Below are positions 9,601 through 15,780 of a stretch of 47,500 bases of DNA, in pieces. This DNA comes from Myxococcota bacterium. Its GTDB lineage: Bacteria > Myxococcota_A > Polyangia > JAAYKL01. The position numbers and the translations under genes are program-made. The stretch spans positions 1-47,500 of the forward strand of contig JASJCT010000022.1 of the NCBI GenBank assembly GCA_030065855.1, written 5' to 3'. Numbering within the stretch: the stretch's first letter is position 1; each line of letters starts with the position of its first letter. The notes beneath the pieces were generated by a model that worked only from the letters and a program-made list of their open reading frames with translations, searched no databases and had not been told where the DNA came from.

Positions 9601-10081
9601 GGAGCGGGGCCTGAGACCCGGTACCGAGAACGTGGCCGGCATTGTCGGGTTTGGTCATGCCTGTGATCTGGCCGTCCGTAGGCTCTCAAGCGGGGAAATG
9701 AACCGGGTAGCAAACCTCAGGGATATGCTTCGAGATGGCATAATGAAAATCGCACCCAACGCGCGTTCCAACGGCAGTGGCCAATACTGCTTACCAAATG
9801 TCCTCAACCTGACCTTGCCCGATATTCGCGGCGAATCCCTGGTGCTCCTGATGGACCGGCTGGGCGTGTACTTCTCTTCAGGGTCGGCGTGTAAATCCGG
9901 GGATCCCAAACCCTCCCACGTCTTGTTGGCCATGGGGTTAACCGAGGAGGAGACCCACTGCTCCGTGCGCTTCTCCCTGGGTGTGGATACCACACAAGAA
10001 GATATCGCCCATACCCTAGCAAGCCTAGAAAGGATCATCAGCGATACCCAAAGCGCCATTCGATTCGTGGCCTGCCGTTAA
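6671..10081 (+). CDS. Metallopterin-dependent ergothioneine synthase (fusion)
   Basis: A 1136-residue two-module enzyme. The N-terminal module (about 1-725) is a DMSO-reductase-family molybdopterin (Mo or W) oxidoreductase. It has a 4Fe-4S site C18-x2-C21-x3-C25-x25-C51, the SPNTLGVGALC segment whose Cys156 sits where the family places the metal-ligand Cys, WGANPA near 189, and a bis-pterin-binding C-domain from about 598. A polar linker (about 726-750) leads to a cysteine desulfurase module (752-1136): YLDASATT, GNPSS, the PLP lysine K950 in SSHKIHGPKG, RPGTEN, and persulfide cysteine C1074 in SSGSACKSG. This is the architecture reported for the Caldithrix abyssi enzyme, which inserts cysteine-derived sulfur into trimethylhistidine without oxygen. 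Its overlap with egtD strongly supports that role here. No twin-arginine signal is visible, so it is cytoplasmic. The metal cannot be told from sequence. Confidence 0.88.
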   Translation: MAVNNGAAKDIITKDGICGICPAGCWIRAEIRDGRLLSVRPLPDHPLGMICKIGQCAPDVVHDPDRLSRPLKRVGPKGTYEFEPISWDEAFDTIVQKFEALKRRHGPETTAIYTGRGSFDMALCDLFQPAGVAVSSASSVLFPFGSPNTLGVGALCYVSFAMIAPHVTMGEMYITMDSDIEQAELIVVWGANPATDSPPLAQRQILAARSRGADVVVIDPRRSETARQAEAQWIGIRPGTDGALALGLINVLIEEELYDEAFVTDWTVGFPELAQMVQHYRPDAVASITGVPADEIRSLARRIAAAQGAAIAMYSGLEYSDSGVQAIRAVFTVWALAGQLDVPGGLVIRMKQNAFPQNRSGLVANPDVRKALGRDRFPIYSQYRGESHAIALPQSVLEGDPYQIRGLIVLGGSIITSWPEPQVWRNTLNALEFLVCIDRYHTADSAYADIVLPATTGFEITSFMRYGPLFKIRERLIDPQGEARSDFFILAELAERLGYGHLYPQTESEMLDHALDGSGFTLQQVRDAGGAVQIETDIMQYRKWEKGLLRPDGQPGFDTPSGKFEIASTILQEHGYDPLPAYTEPAEGPLARPDLAAQFPLVFNSGTRTYYDFRSQHHGVPSLKRHIPSPFVVLNTEDAAARGIQDGDQVEVATPRGRMLFDARVTDDIVQGAVDACMGGGGPNGSAAWQSCNVNELTDLDHYDPISGFPVYKTLLCEVKRIKARKADSTPNRHDDVPPTRVQAREQPSRRVYLDASATTKIDPAVLEAMLPFLSNEWGNPSSIHTLGKAARRATEAARRSIAHCLNCTARRIVFTGSGTESDNLAIKGAAQSLRRRGRHIITSTIEHPAVLDTCRALASEGFEVTYLDVDRDARVSPRDLAAAFRKDTILVSIMMANNEVGTVQPIRDLASLTREKGAIFHTDAVQALGKIPIDVEEIDADLISLSSHKIHGPKGIGALYVRRGLDPMPLVSGGGQERGLRPGTENVAGIVGFGHACDLAVRRLSSGEMNRVANLRDMLRDGIMKIAPNARSNGSGQYCLPNVLNLTLPDIRGESLVLLMDRLGVYFSSGSACKSGDPKPSHVLLAMGLTEEETHCSVRFSLGVDTTQEDIAHTLASLERIISDTQSAIRFVACR

Positions 10082-10192
10082 TAAGGTAGACGTATAGGAA
10101 AAAAGGGCATCGCCGTGTTATTGGTATTCTCCATTCACGTACCAGGCATACGTGAACTCGGTGATTGCATAAGTATGGGGCGCTGGGGGCGC

Positions 10193-10389
10193 TGGGGTCA
10201 GAGGTTGACAATAGAAGCATTACCGTAGCTATTTCCCATTGGATCGAAAACCAGAGAAGACTGGGCACGGACCGGCAGGCGCTTGGTACCATGTGATAAT
10301 GCAGGTTTTGGAAGCGTATGGAGGATTGGAAAGCGGAGTGGGATGGATAGTGGGGCAGCTAATGCTTCTATTGTCAACCTCTGACCCCA
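10193..10389. mobile_element. Remnant of a RAYT-associated element (30-bp inverted repeat)
   Basis: A perfect 30-bp inverted repeat: the left arm at 10193-10222 begins TGGGGTCAGAGGTTGACAAT and the right arm lies at 10360-10389. The 137 bases between hold a transposase-like coding remnant (10239-10310). The ends resemble the GGGGTCAGAGG motifs that often flank REP-associated tyrosine transposase genes. Inferred to be an internally deleted copy of such an element. Confidence 0.6.
10239..10310 (+). pseudogene. RAYT (REP-associated transposase) N-terminal remnant
   Basis: The reading frame from 10239 encodes MDRKPEKTGHGPAGAWYHVI and then loses similarity. The pattern of basic residues, then G-P-A-G-x-WYHV, matches the N-terminus of REP-associated/IS200-like tyrosine transposases (typically a basic stretch, PGAxYHVxxRG). 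The catalytic HUH and Tyr regions are missing, so this is a small relic. It lies between the arms of the 30-bp inverted repeat. Confidence 0.5.
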
Positions 10390-10447
10390 TATTCTCCTGT
10401 TCTGTCACTCTGACCCCATATTCTTGTCAACCTCTGACCCCATATTC
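10379..10447 (+). repeat. Three direct copies of CTCTGACCCCATATTC
   Basis: The 16-base word CTCTGACCCCATATTC occurs at 10379-10394, 10408-10423 and 10432-10447. The first and third copies are preceded by TTGTCAAC. The first copy overlaps the right arm of the 30-bp inverted repeat, so these are probably iterated ends of the same element. Confidence 0.8.
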
Positions 10448-10522
10448 CCATATTCCCATCCCGTTCCGTTGAGGTTTAGTGTACCCGATCCCCTCCCGGG
10501 TTAATTCGGGCCCGCGAAGGGG

Positions 10523-10792
10523 TCAACCCGCGAACAGATCGTATCTGATAGACCATAGACTGAGGACCATTGGACCTTTAGATGACTCGATTTTTTCACA
10601 GGCGTATTCGTCACACTGAGCTCAGTTCGCTACGCCTTTTTCAACCCCGCACTTGCGTATTTCGCACACCTCACAGGGGCGAAAGAGCCGACCATTTTCA
10701 GACAGACACCCGTCGCAGTTAATGTCATCGGCTTGTATGTCCGTTTTGTACATCACCGACCATTCCTGGGCGACCTTCCTCCGCAGTGCCGC
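10523..10792 (-). pseudogene. Truncated DUF3795 gene with internal TGA
   Basis: On the minus strand an open frame reads AALRRKVAQEWSVMYKTDI, then INCDGCLSENGRLFRPC, EVCEIRKCGVEKGVAN, a TGA stop at 10622-10624, and AQCDEYACEKIESSKG. This matches the Cys-rich body of DUF3795 proteins (CDGCxSxxGRLFxxCxxCxIRxCxxxKG...CxxCxxYPC). The N-terminal third is absent: an in-frame TAG stands immediately before the first Ala and metF's 3' end is just beyond. The TGA falls where the family has a Cys, but the missing start argues for a decayed gene. Confidence 0.7.
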
Positions 10793-10821
10793 CTATGGCT
10801 GATAAAAGCGCGGTGATTTTC

Positions 10822-11706
10822 TTACAATAATCCTTCACCCCGAAGGGTCTCGATGATCTTGGAAACGGATTTCGCGCGATTCATCGTATAGAAATGGAGT
10901 CCCCTTACACCACGCCTTAGAAGCCCGCGGCATTGCTCGGTTGTGAATTGAATGCCGAATTGGGAAACGGCCTTTTTGTCGTCTGAGGGCAGCTCCGAAA
11001 GCCCGTTGCGCACCTGGTCGGTGATTGTGGCACCACAAATGGAGGCGAGTGATGCCATTAGTTTTACCGAATAGATAGGCATAATGCCGGGCACCACGGG
11101 AACGGTTATACCGATCTGTTGGCAGCGCTCCATAAAATCAAAAAAATACTGATTATCATAAAAGTATTGTGCCACTAAATATTCAGCACCCAGGTCTTGC
11201 TTGAGTTTGGCATAGGAGAGATCCTTGTCTTTGCTCTCGGCCTGGATATGGCCCTCTGGATAAGCAGCCCCGCCAAGGCAAACGTCGTAGCGCTCTTTAA
11301 TAAAGGAGATCATGTCCGAGGCATATTTCATAGACTCTGGATGGGGGTCGTAGGTTTCTTCCCAGGTGGGTGCATCGCCCCGAACCACGAAGACAGTCTC
11401 GATCCCCAACCCATTGAATCGGTCCATAACAGCGCAGAGGTCATCCGGCCCCAAGCCTATGCCGGCCAGGTAGGCGACAACGCAGAAGCCAAACTCTGTT
11501 TTCAGTTTCTCAATCAACTCGAAGGAGCCATCTCGAGTGGAGCCTCCAGCCCCGAAGGTCACCGAAACATAGTCCGGGTTGACTGTTTTGAGCGTTGCCA
11601 GGGCTTTGTCGAGCTTGGCCGCGGCCTTTTCCCCTTTGGGCCGTGAGAACTCGAAAGAAATAATGGGCTTATCGCGCTTTTCCTCAAATAGATCTGTTAC
11701 GCGCAT
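10822..11706 (-). CDS. metF: Methylenetetrahydrofolate reductase
   Basis: A flavoprotein of 294 residues that reduces 5,10-methylene-THF to 5-methyl-THF for methionine synthesis. It has the family landmarks SFEFSRPKGEKAAAKLD (the catalytic Glu region), VSVTFGAGGSTRDGS, VVAYLAGIG, VVRGDAP, GGAAYPEGH, AQYFYDNQYFFDF and VPGIMPIYS. A full TIM-barrel length fits bacterial MetF. The ATG at 11706 follows a clear AAGGAGGA site. It is transcribed alone, divergent from a GNAT gene. Methyl-THF feeds the SAM cycle, which EgtD consumes, but the two loci are separated by the decayed zone. Confidence 0.95.
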   Translation of the reverse strand: MRVTDLFEEKRDKPIISFEFSRPKGEKAAAKLDKALATLKTVNPDYVSVTFGAGGSTRDGSFELIEKLKTEFGFCVVAYLAGIGLGPDDLCAVMDRFNGLGIETVFVVRGDAPTWEETYDPHPESMKYASDMISFIKERYDVCLGGAAYPEGHIQAESKDKDLSYAKLKQDLGAEYLVAQYFYDNQYFFDFMERCQQIGITVPVVPGIMPIYSVKLMASLASICGATITDQVRNGLSELPSDDKKAVSQFGIQFTTEQCRGLLRRGVRGLHFYTMNRAKSVSKIIETLRGEGLL

Positions 11707-11824
11707 AGGGTCCTCCTTTGCGTATTGATCCGAGCAAATTGCAAAGTAGTATTTTGTTTACTGGAACCGTATGATTTAGACAAGCCTAAACCCCATATGA
11801 CGGGCAACGCAGTGGGCAGTGTAA

Positions 11825-12274
11825 ATGGATGACGTTAAAATCAGAAATGCAGTTCTAGAAGATGCAGCGTCGTTGGCTGATCTGTCGACTAAGCTTGGCT
11901 ATGCTTCTACATCCCAGCAAGTTGCAGATCGGCTGGAGGTGATGCTTCGATCGAGGGAGCACCTTGTCTTGGTCGCTTGCTTTTTCGACGGTTCGGTAGT
12001 TGGGTGGGCGCACGTGTTTCTTGCCCGTCGTATTGAGTCGGAAACATTTTCAGAAATCGGTGGACTTGTCGTGACTGAGCAATATCGTGGCCAAGGCATT
12101 GGCCGGTCGCTGTTGGGGGCTGCTGAAAATTGGGGGCGGGGTAAAGGCATCAAAAGACTTCGAGTCCGCAGCCGTTCTACACGTCATGATGCCCATGCGT
12201 TTTATAAGCAGCTTGGTTTTTCACTCACCAAGGAACAGTGGGTCTTGGACAAACCAATTGAGCTATTTACCTAA
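11825..12274 (+). CDS. GNAT-family N-acetyltransferase
   Basis: A protein of 149 residues covering one GNAT domain. The N-terminal IRNAVLEDAASLADLSTKLGY is the usual first strand and helix, EIGGLVVTEQYRGQGIG carries the acetyl-CoA pyrophosphate loop (RGQGIG, about residues 88-93), and HAFYKQLGF is the late Tyr-containing motif. The substrate is unknown; small-molecule or antibiotic acetylation and protein acetylation are equally open. The ribosome site is weak. The gene converges on rimM. Confidence 0.85.
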   Translation: MDDVKIRNAVLEDAASLADLSTKLGYASTSQQVADRLEVMLRSREHLVLVACFFDGSVVGWAHVFLARRIESETFSEIGGLVVTEQYRGQGIGRSLLGAAENWGRGKGIKRLRVRSRSTRHDAHAFYKQLGFSLTKEQWVLDKPIELFT

Positions 12275-12342
12275 CCAGCCTCGTTTTCACCAGCCGTGCA
12301 TAGCATTGAGCTTCTTTTAGAACCCCCCAACCCTCAGTCGCA

Positions 12343-12885
12343 TTAGCTTCGACGCCTAATAGGAGATCGGGGAAAATCGTCAGTGTTGCAAAGTGTGATG
12401 CGACCACCGGCGATATCTATTTTTTCCACAAATTCGTCCACGAGTGGTACCGTCACCTGCACTGTTTCGCTTTCCACGGTGATGACTTCGACCCCCCCTT
12501 GTTCGCGACTCGAAACCACGCGGCCGAGCAGTGCGTCCCCGTCCATGACTTCGAGTCCGATCAGATCAGCCACGTAGAACTCATCGGGCAAAAGGCGAGG
12601 AAGTGCATCCCGCCGAACACAGATCACCGCACCCTTTAACCGGGCTGCGTCCTCTCTAGTTGATATTCCGCCGAAGACGACGCGATACCCCCTCGGCGAG
12701 GGTCTACAGTCGAGACAAGCAATAGGATGAATATCATCGCCTGCCTTTACGAAAAGCAGATCCTTATAGGCCGTGAGATCTGATTCAGGGTTATAGACAA
12801 ATATATTGACCTCCCCCCGAATACCGTGAGGCTTGCCTATAACACCGATTTCAACGAACCGATTCGTACAATCGGACGATACCAC
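12343..12885 (-). CDS. rimM: Ribosome maturation factor RimM
   Basis: A protein of 180 residues that binds ribosomal protein S19 and helps mature the 30S head. The N-terminal barrel begins VEIGVIGKPHGIRGEV and the central RGYRVVFGGISTREDAARLKG is the usual RimM core. The PRC-barrel follows with EFYVADLIGLEV, a GRVVSS turn and VPLVDEFVEKID. Length is normal. It is the last gene of the rpsP-khpA-rimM run; the common downstream partners trmD and rplS are absent because a convergent GNAT gene follows. Confidence 0.93.
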   Translation of the reverse strand: MVSSDCTNRFVEIGVIGKPHGIRGEVNIFVYNPESDLTAYKDLLFVKAGDDIHPIACLDCRPSPRGYRVVFGGISTREDAARLKGAVICVRRDALPRLLPDEFYVADLIGLEVMDGDALLGRVVSSREQGGVEVITVESETVQVTVPLVDEFVEKIDIAGGRITLCNTDDFPRSPIRRRS

Positions 12886-12899
12886 GTCACTTGGGGCCG

Positions 12900-13136
12900 C
12901 TACTCGATGATATCGAGCACCGCCCTCTTCCGCAACTTTGTCGATGCAGCGCTTAAGATTGTGCGCATCGCCCGGGCGGTTCGGCCCTGTTTGCCGATTA
13001 CCTTGCCGAGGTCTTCCCTCGACACTCTGAGCTCGATAACGGAAGACTGCTCCCCTTCAATCTCTCGCACTTCAACCTGGTCGGGATTATCGACCAGCGC
13101 CTTGGCCATGAACTCGATTAGGTCTTTCATCTGCAT
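12900..13136 (-). CDS. khpA: KH-domain RNA-binding protein KhpA
   Basis: A protein of 78 residues made of a single KH domain (YlqC/KhpA family). The RNA-binding loop is GKVIGKQGR (about residues 44-52), preceded by [11 protein letters not shown]. KhpA proteins bind RNA, often with KhpB, and affect cell division and small-RNA behaviour. The upstream GAGGTGG could serve either the ATG at 13136 or the one at 13130. Its place between rpsP and rimM is the classic bacterial order. Confidence 0.93.
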   Translation of the reverse strand: MQMKDLIEFMAKALVDNPDQVEVREIEGEQSSVIELRVSREDLGKVIGKQGRTARAMRTILSAASTKLRKRAVLDIIE

Positions 13137-13317
13137 ATCGCCACCTCTGCATTCGTCGTGACCGCCGGGCAGCCTCTGTTGATCATACCAAAATATTACC
13201 TCCCTTGCAGCTTATCATCGACTGCGAGGGGGGTCGCGGGTACTGCTTGTTCAATATGAATTACAAGATCCTCTCCTACCCTGCGATGTGCCACTTGGCA
13301 ATATGCAACGCTGCTTT

Positions 13318-13563
13318 TTATGCATCCTGTGCATCGCGCCGGATAAGTTCGCTTACCGTCTGCGACGCCTGGGCGCCCTTTGAAAGCCAGTAGTCGATCC
13401 TATCTCGCTTCAGTGTGACTGCAGCAGGGTTCTTTGTAGGGTCGTACGTCCCAACCAGCTCTAGAAACGCCCCGTCTCGCGGAGCGCGTTCATCTGCCAC
13501 CACAACACGAAAAAAAGGCCTATTCCTACCACCGGCACGTGCCAACCGAACTCTGACAGACAT
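13318..13563 (-). CDS. rpsP: 30S ribosomal protein S16
   Basis: A protein of 81 residues starting MSVRVRLARAGGRNRPFFRV, with LVGTYDPTKNPAAVTL and RIDYWLSKGAQAS, all diagnostic of S16. The ATG at 13563 is preceded by GGGAGGAAACAAGGAA. An in-frame ATG at 13587 lies further upstream but would add a non-conserved leader over the ribosome site. First gene of the rpsP-khpA-rimM group; a 180-base gap with no recognisable gene separates it from khpA. Confidence 0.97.
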   Translation of the reverse strand: MSVRVRLARAGGRNRPFFRVVVADERAPRDGAFLELVGTYDPTKNPAAVTLKRDRIDYWLSKGAQASQTVSELIRRDAQDA

Positions 13564-13633
13564 TTCCTTGTTTCCTCCCGTTTCCAAAGCGCATTCAATA
13601 GTTGCCGGTCAAACGAGTATACATCCAATTCCC

Positions 13634-13664
13634 CCTATACTGCATCAAAAAAAATGCGAGTCAA
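13634..13664 (-). promoter_or_regulatory. Possible promoter for rpsP
   Basis: On the minus strand TTGACT (13659-13664) and TATAGG (13634-13639) are 19 bases apart, about 70 bases before the rpsP start. Spacing is longer than ideal, so this is tentative. Confidence 0.3.
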
Positions 13665-14103
13665 CTGGGCCGCGCGAGTATTGCGCGATCGGCTATTTTG
13701 TCAAGAGATTTTAGCAAGTTAATCGTCTTTTTTTTATCAATGGGGTGTGGCGGGTGAAACAAAAATATGAATCGTATCACGAAATGATTGCTTTTTAGGG
13801 CCAGGCGTCTGGGTTCTTGCCTATTGCCGTCAGCCGGGATTTGCAAATGCCCACTCATCCACTTCAAGTGCAGTACTTCCTTTTGCTCCAGGGATATCAG
13901 CGCACTGCTTGCAGTCGAGAGAGACGATTCCCAACCGGCTCGCGTGGCGAACGCTCTCTGACTGCGATCGATATCCGTTTTGATTTGCGATGTGGAAATC
14001 TATCAACAGCATTGATTGGTTTTATTTTTCATTGCATTTGCACATGTGAGTCATTCATTATCAGCCTGTTTTTGGCTGATCCTGCACCAAGGGGAAAGGA
14101 GGT
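13665..14103. other. Intergenic region between rpsP and the coiled-coil gene
   Basis: About 440 bases between divergent genes. Open frames on both strands here (for example 13817-14107 plus) have no recognisable motif. Just before the downstream ribosome site is a perfect 7-bp hairpin, ATCAGCC (14060-14066) and GGCTGAT (14074-14080) with a T-rich loop, which would lie in the 5' leader of the coiled-coil gene. No RNA gene was recognised. Confidence 0.5.
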
Positions 14104-15240
14104 ATGATGAACGATTTTAAACTCAACACAGCAGCGACCAAGAAGGAGATAATCGAGCAGTACAAAGAGCTTCTCGATGCCCACAAGAAAACGGTTCGTG
14201 AGCGGGAAGCATCAAAAAAACGCCTCACAGAATTGGAAAAGCACGTGGAGTCGGAGGCCACCGCCGCTGCAGATGAAGCCACTGTGCAATCCGTGATCCA
14301 AAATATCGGCCGACTGAAAGGTCAAATCGGCGCGACGCTGAATGACGTTGTCGATCAGATGAGTGGTCAGGCCGAAAAATTGGAGGGGTACAAGCGTGCG
14401 ATTTCCCTGCAGGAAAGTCGACTCAAGGAGCTTTACGACATTGAGAGCACTGCAGACGCGCTCGCCAAACTCATCGATGCCTATGAAGAGCGAAAGCAAG
14501 AAGAAGAGGCCGGGTTCCAGGTTTCAGTGGCGAAAATGACCGAAAAATACGAAGAAAAGAAGCGCCAATCCGAGGCGGATCTGGCTGAGCAGCGCCAGAA
14601 TCTGGAAACAGCAATCGCGGAGCAACGGACCAAATGGATGGAAGAGAAAGATCGGGAGAAGAAACTTCGCAGCGAAGAGAGTGCAGCTCAAAAAAAAGAG
14701 CGCGAGCGCGAAGAGTCGGAATACGTGTATGAACGAGATAGGGCCCGGAAACTAGATCAGGATGCCTACGAAGAGAAAAAAATGGCCTTCGAGAAAGAAC
14801 TCGCTGAGTTAAGGGAAAGCGCTGATCGCACATTTAAAGAGCGAGAAGCGGCGATCACCGAACGGGAAAAGAAACTTGAGGATCTTGAACGCCAGGTCGG
14901 CGCATTTCCCTCAAAGTTACAAAGTGAAGTTTCGGATGCTGTCAAAAAAGCCATGGAAAAAGTTAAAAGAGAATACGAACAACAGATCAAGCTGCTGGGC
15001 GTCGAGCGGGACTGGGAGAAAAAGATACTAGATCAACGTATCGCACACCTCCAAGAGGTTATCACTGGCCAGGATAAAAAAATCGCGGCCACCGGTGCCG
15101 AGCTCGCCAAGGCGCAGGCACAGGTCAACGAAGTCGCCAAGAAAGCGATCGAAGGCGCTTCTCTAAACAAGGCGTTTCAGTCCGTAAATCAAATTGCGTT
15201 GGAACAAGCCCGTCAATCAGAGAGCAAACCCAGCGATTGA
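14104..15240 (+). CDS. Long coiled-coil protein, unknown function
   Basis: A protein of about 378 residues, almost entirely charged heptad-like helix rich in Glu, Lys, Arg and Ala, with only a short conserved-looking segment near residues 63-95 (VQSVIQNIGRLKGQIGATLN, then a VVDQMSGQAEKLEGY helix). There is no signal peptide or membrane helix, so it is cytoplasmic. GGAGG at 14098-14102 sits close to two adjacent ATGs (14104 and 14107); the second has the better spacing. Such proteins are often filament-forming or scaffold proteins; nothing in the sequence fixes a role. A small membrane protein follows downstream on the same strand. Confidence 0.75.
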   Translation: MMNDFKLNTAATKKEIIEQYKELLDAHKKTVREREASKKRLTELEKHVESEATAAADEATVQSVIQNIGRLKGQIGATLNDVVDQMSGQAEKLEGYKRAISLQESRLKELYDIESTADALAKLIDAYEERKQEEEAGFQVSVAKMTEKYEEKKRQSEADLAEQRQNLETAIAEQRTKWMEEKDREKKLRSEESAAQKKEREREESEYVYERDRARKLDQDAYEEKKMAFEKELAELRESADRTFKEREAAITEREKKLEDLERQVGAFPSKLQSEVSDAVKKAMEKVKREYEQQIKLLGVERDWEKKILDQRIAHLQEVITGQDKKIAATGAELAKAQAQVNEVAKKAIEGASLNKAFQSVNQIALEQARQSESKPSD

Positions 15241-15425
15241 TACCGCCTCTTCAACTTGAATCCCAAGGTCATTCCTCAGCCCACTGAGACACCCCCATAA
15301 AAAAGAAAAAAACGGAAACCCTATGGGTCGCTCGAGCGTCCTAGGAGTGAAGGTAGCGGCGATAAAAAATGACAAACGCTGAAATAAAGAGAAAGACGGC
15401 GCGTAAGCAAAATAGGAGGCAGAAA

Positions 15426-15683
15426 ATGACACGCAATATAACAACGATCCAGCTAATATGGTCTAAGATATTTGGAACTCGCGGGCTGCTGGGATTGGCT
15501 CTGATCGCATTGATGGCAATCGCGGTGTTCATCCCATCGAGCTTTGCAGCAAACCAAACCAAGTACCTCGATAAGAACAAGGCATCATCGGCCTATACCT
15601 CTCAGGTACCAGAGGATCTGCCCCGCGAATGGAATTGGGAAAAACCCCGTATCAGCTTTGATCACATGTACCCCAGCAAGTGA
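15426..15683 (+). CDS. Small single-pass membrane protein
   Basis: A protein of 85 residues from the ATG at 15426, which follows an excellent AGGAGGCAGAAA site; an upstream in-frame ATG at 15369 lacks one. Residues 17-36 form a hydrophobic helix (GLLGLALIALMAIAVFIP), followed by a short outer tail ending EWNWEKPRISFDHMYPSK. The tail's aromatic E-W-x-W-E...FDHMY motif looks conserved-type, but I cannot name the family. It lies 185 bases after the coiled-coil gene and may anchor that protein; this is inference from position only. Confidence 0.7.
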   Translation: MTRNITTIQLIWSKIFGTRGLLGLALIALMAIAVFIPSSFAANQTKYLDKNKASSAYTSQVPEDLPREWNWEKPRISFDHMYPSK

Positions 15684-15780
15684 CAGATAGGGTCACGACC
15701 TGTCAGCTTGCACGCCATTTTAGTACAATAATTTCATATGAGTGTAATAATCAAGCCAGCTTCAAGCCCAGCTTAAGAGG

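Noticed and set aside
10622..10624. Selenocysteine codon in DUF3795
   Set aside because: The gene lacks its start and N-terminal part and has another stop upstream, so a nonsense mutation in a relic is simpler; kept only as a low-level finding.
13817..14107. Open frame of 96 codons before the coiled-coil gene
   Set aside because: It overlaps the ribosome site of the next gene, has no motif or ribosome site of its own and a biased, random-looking composition.
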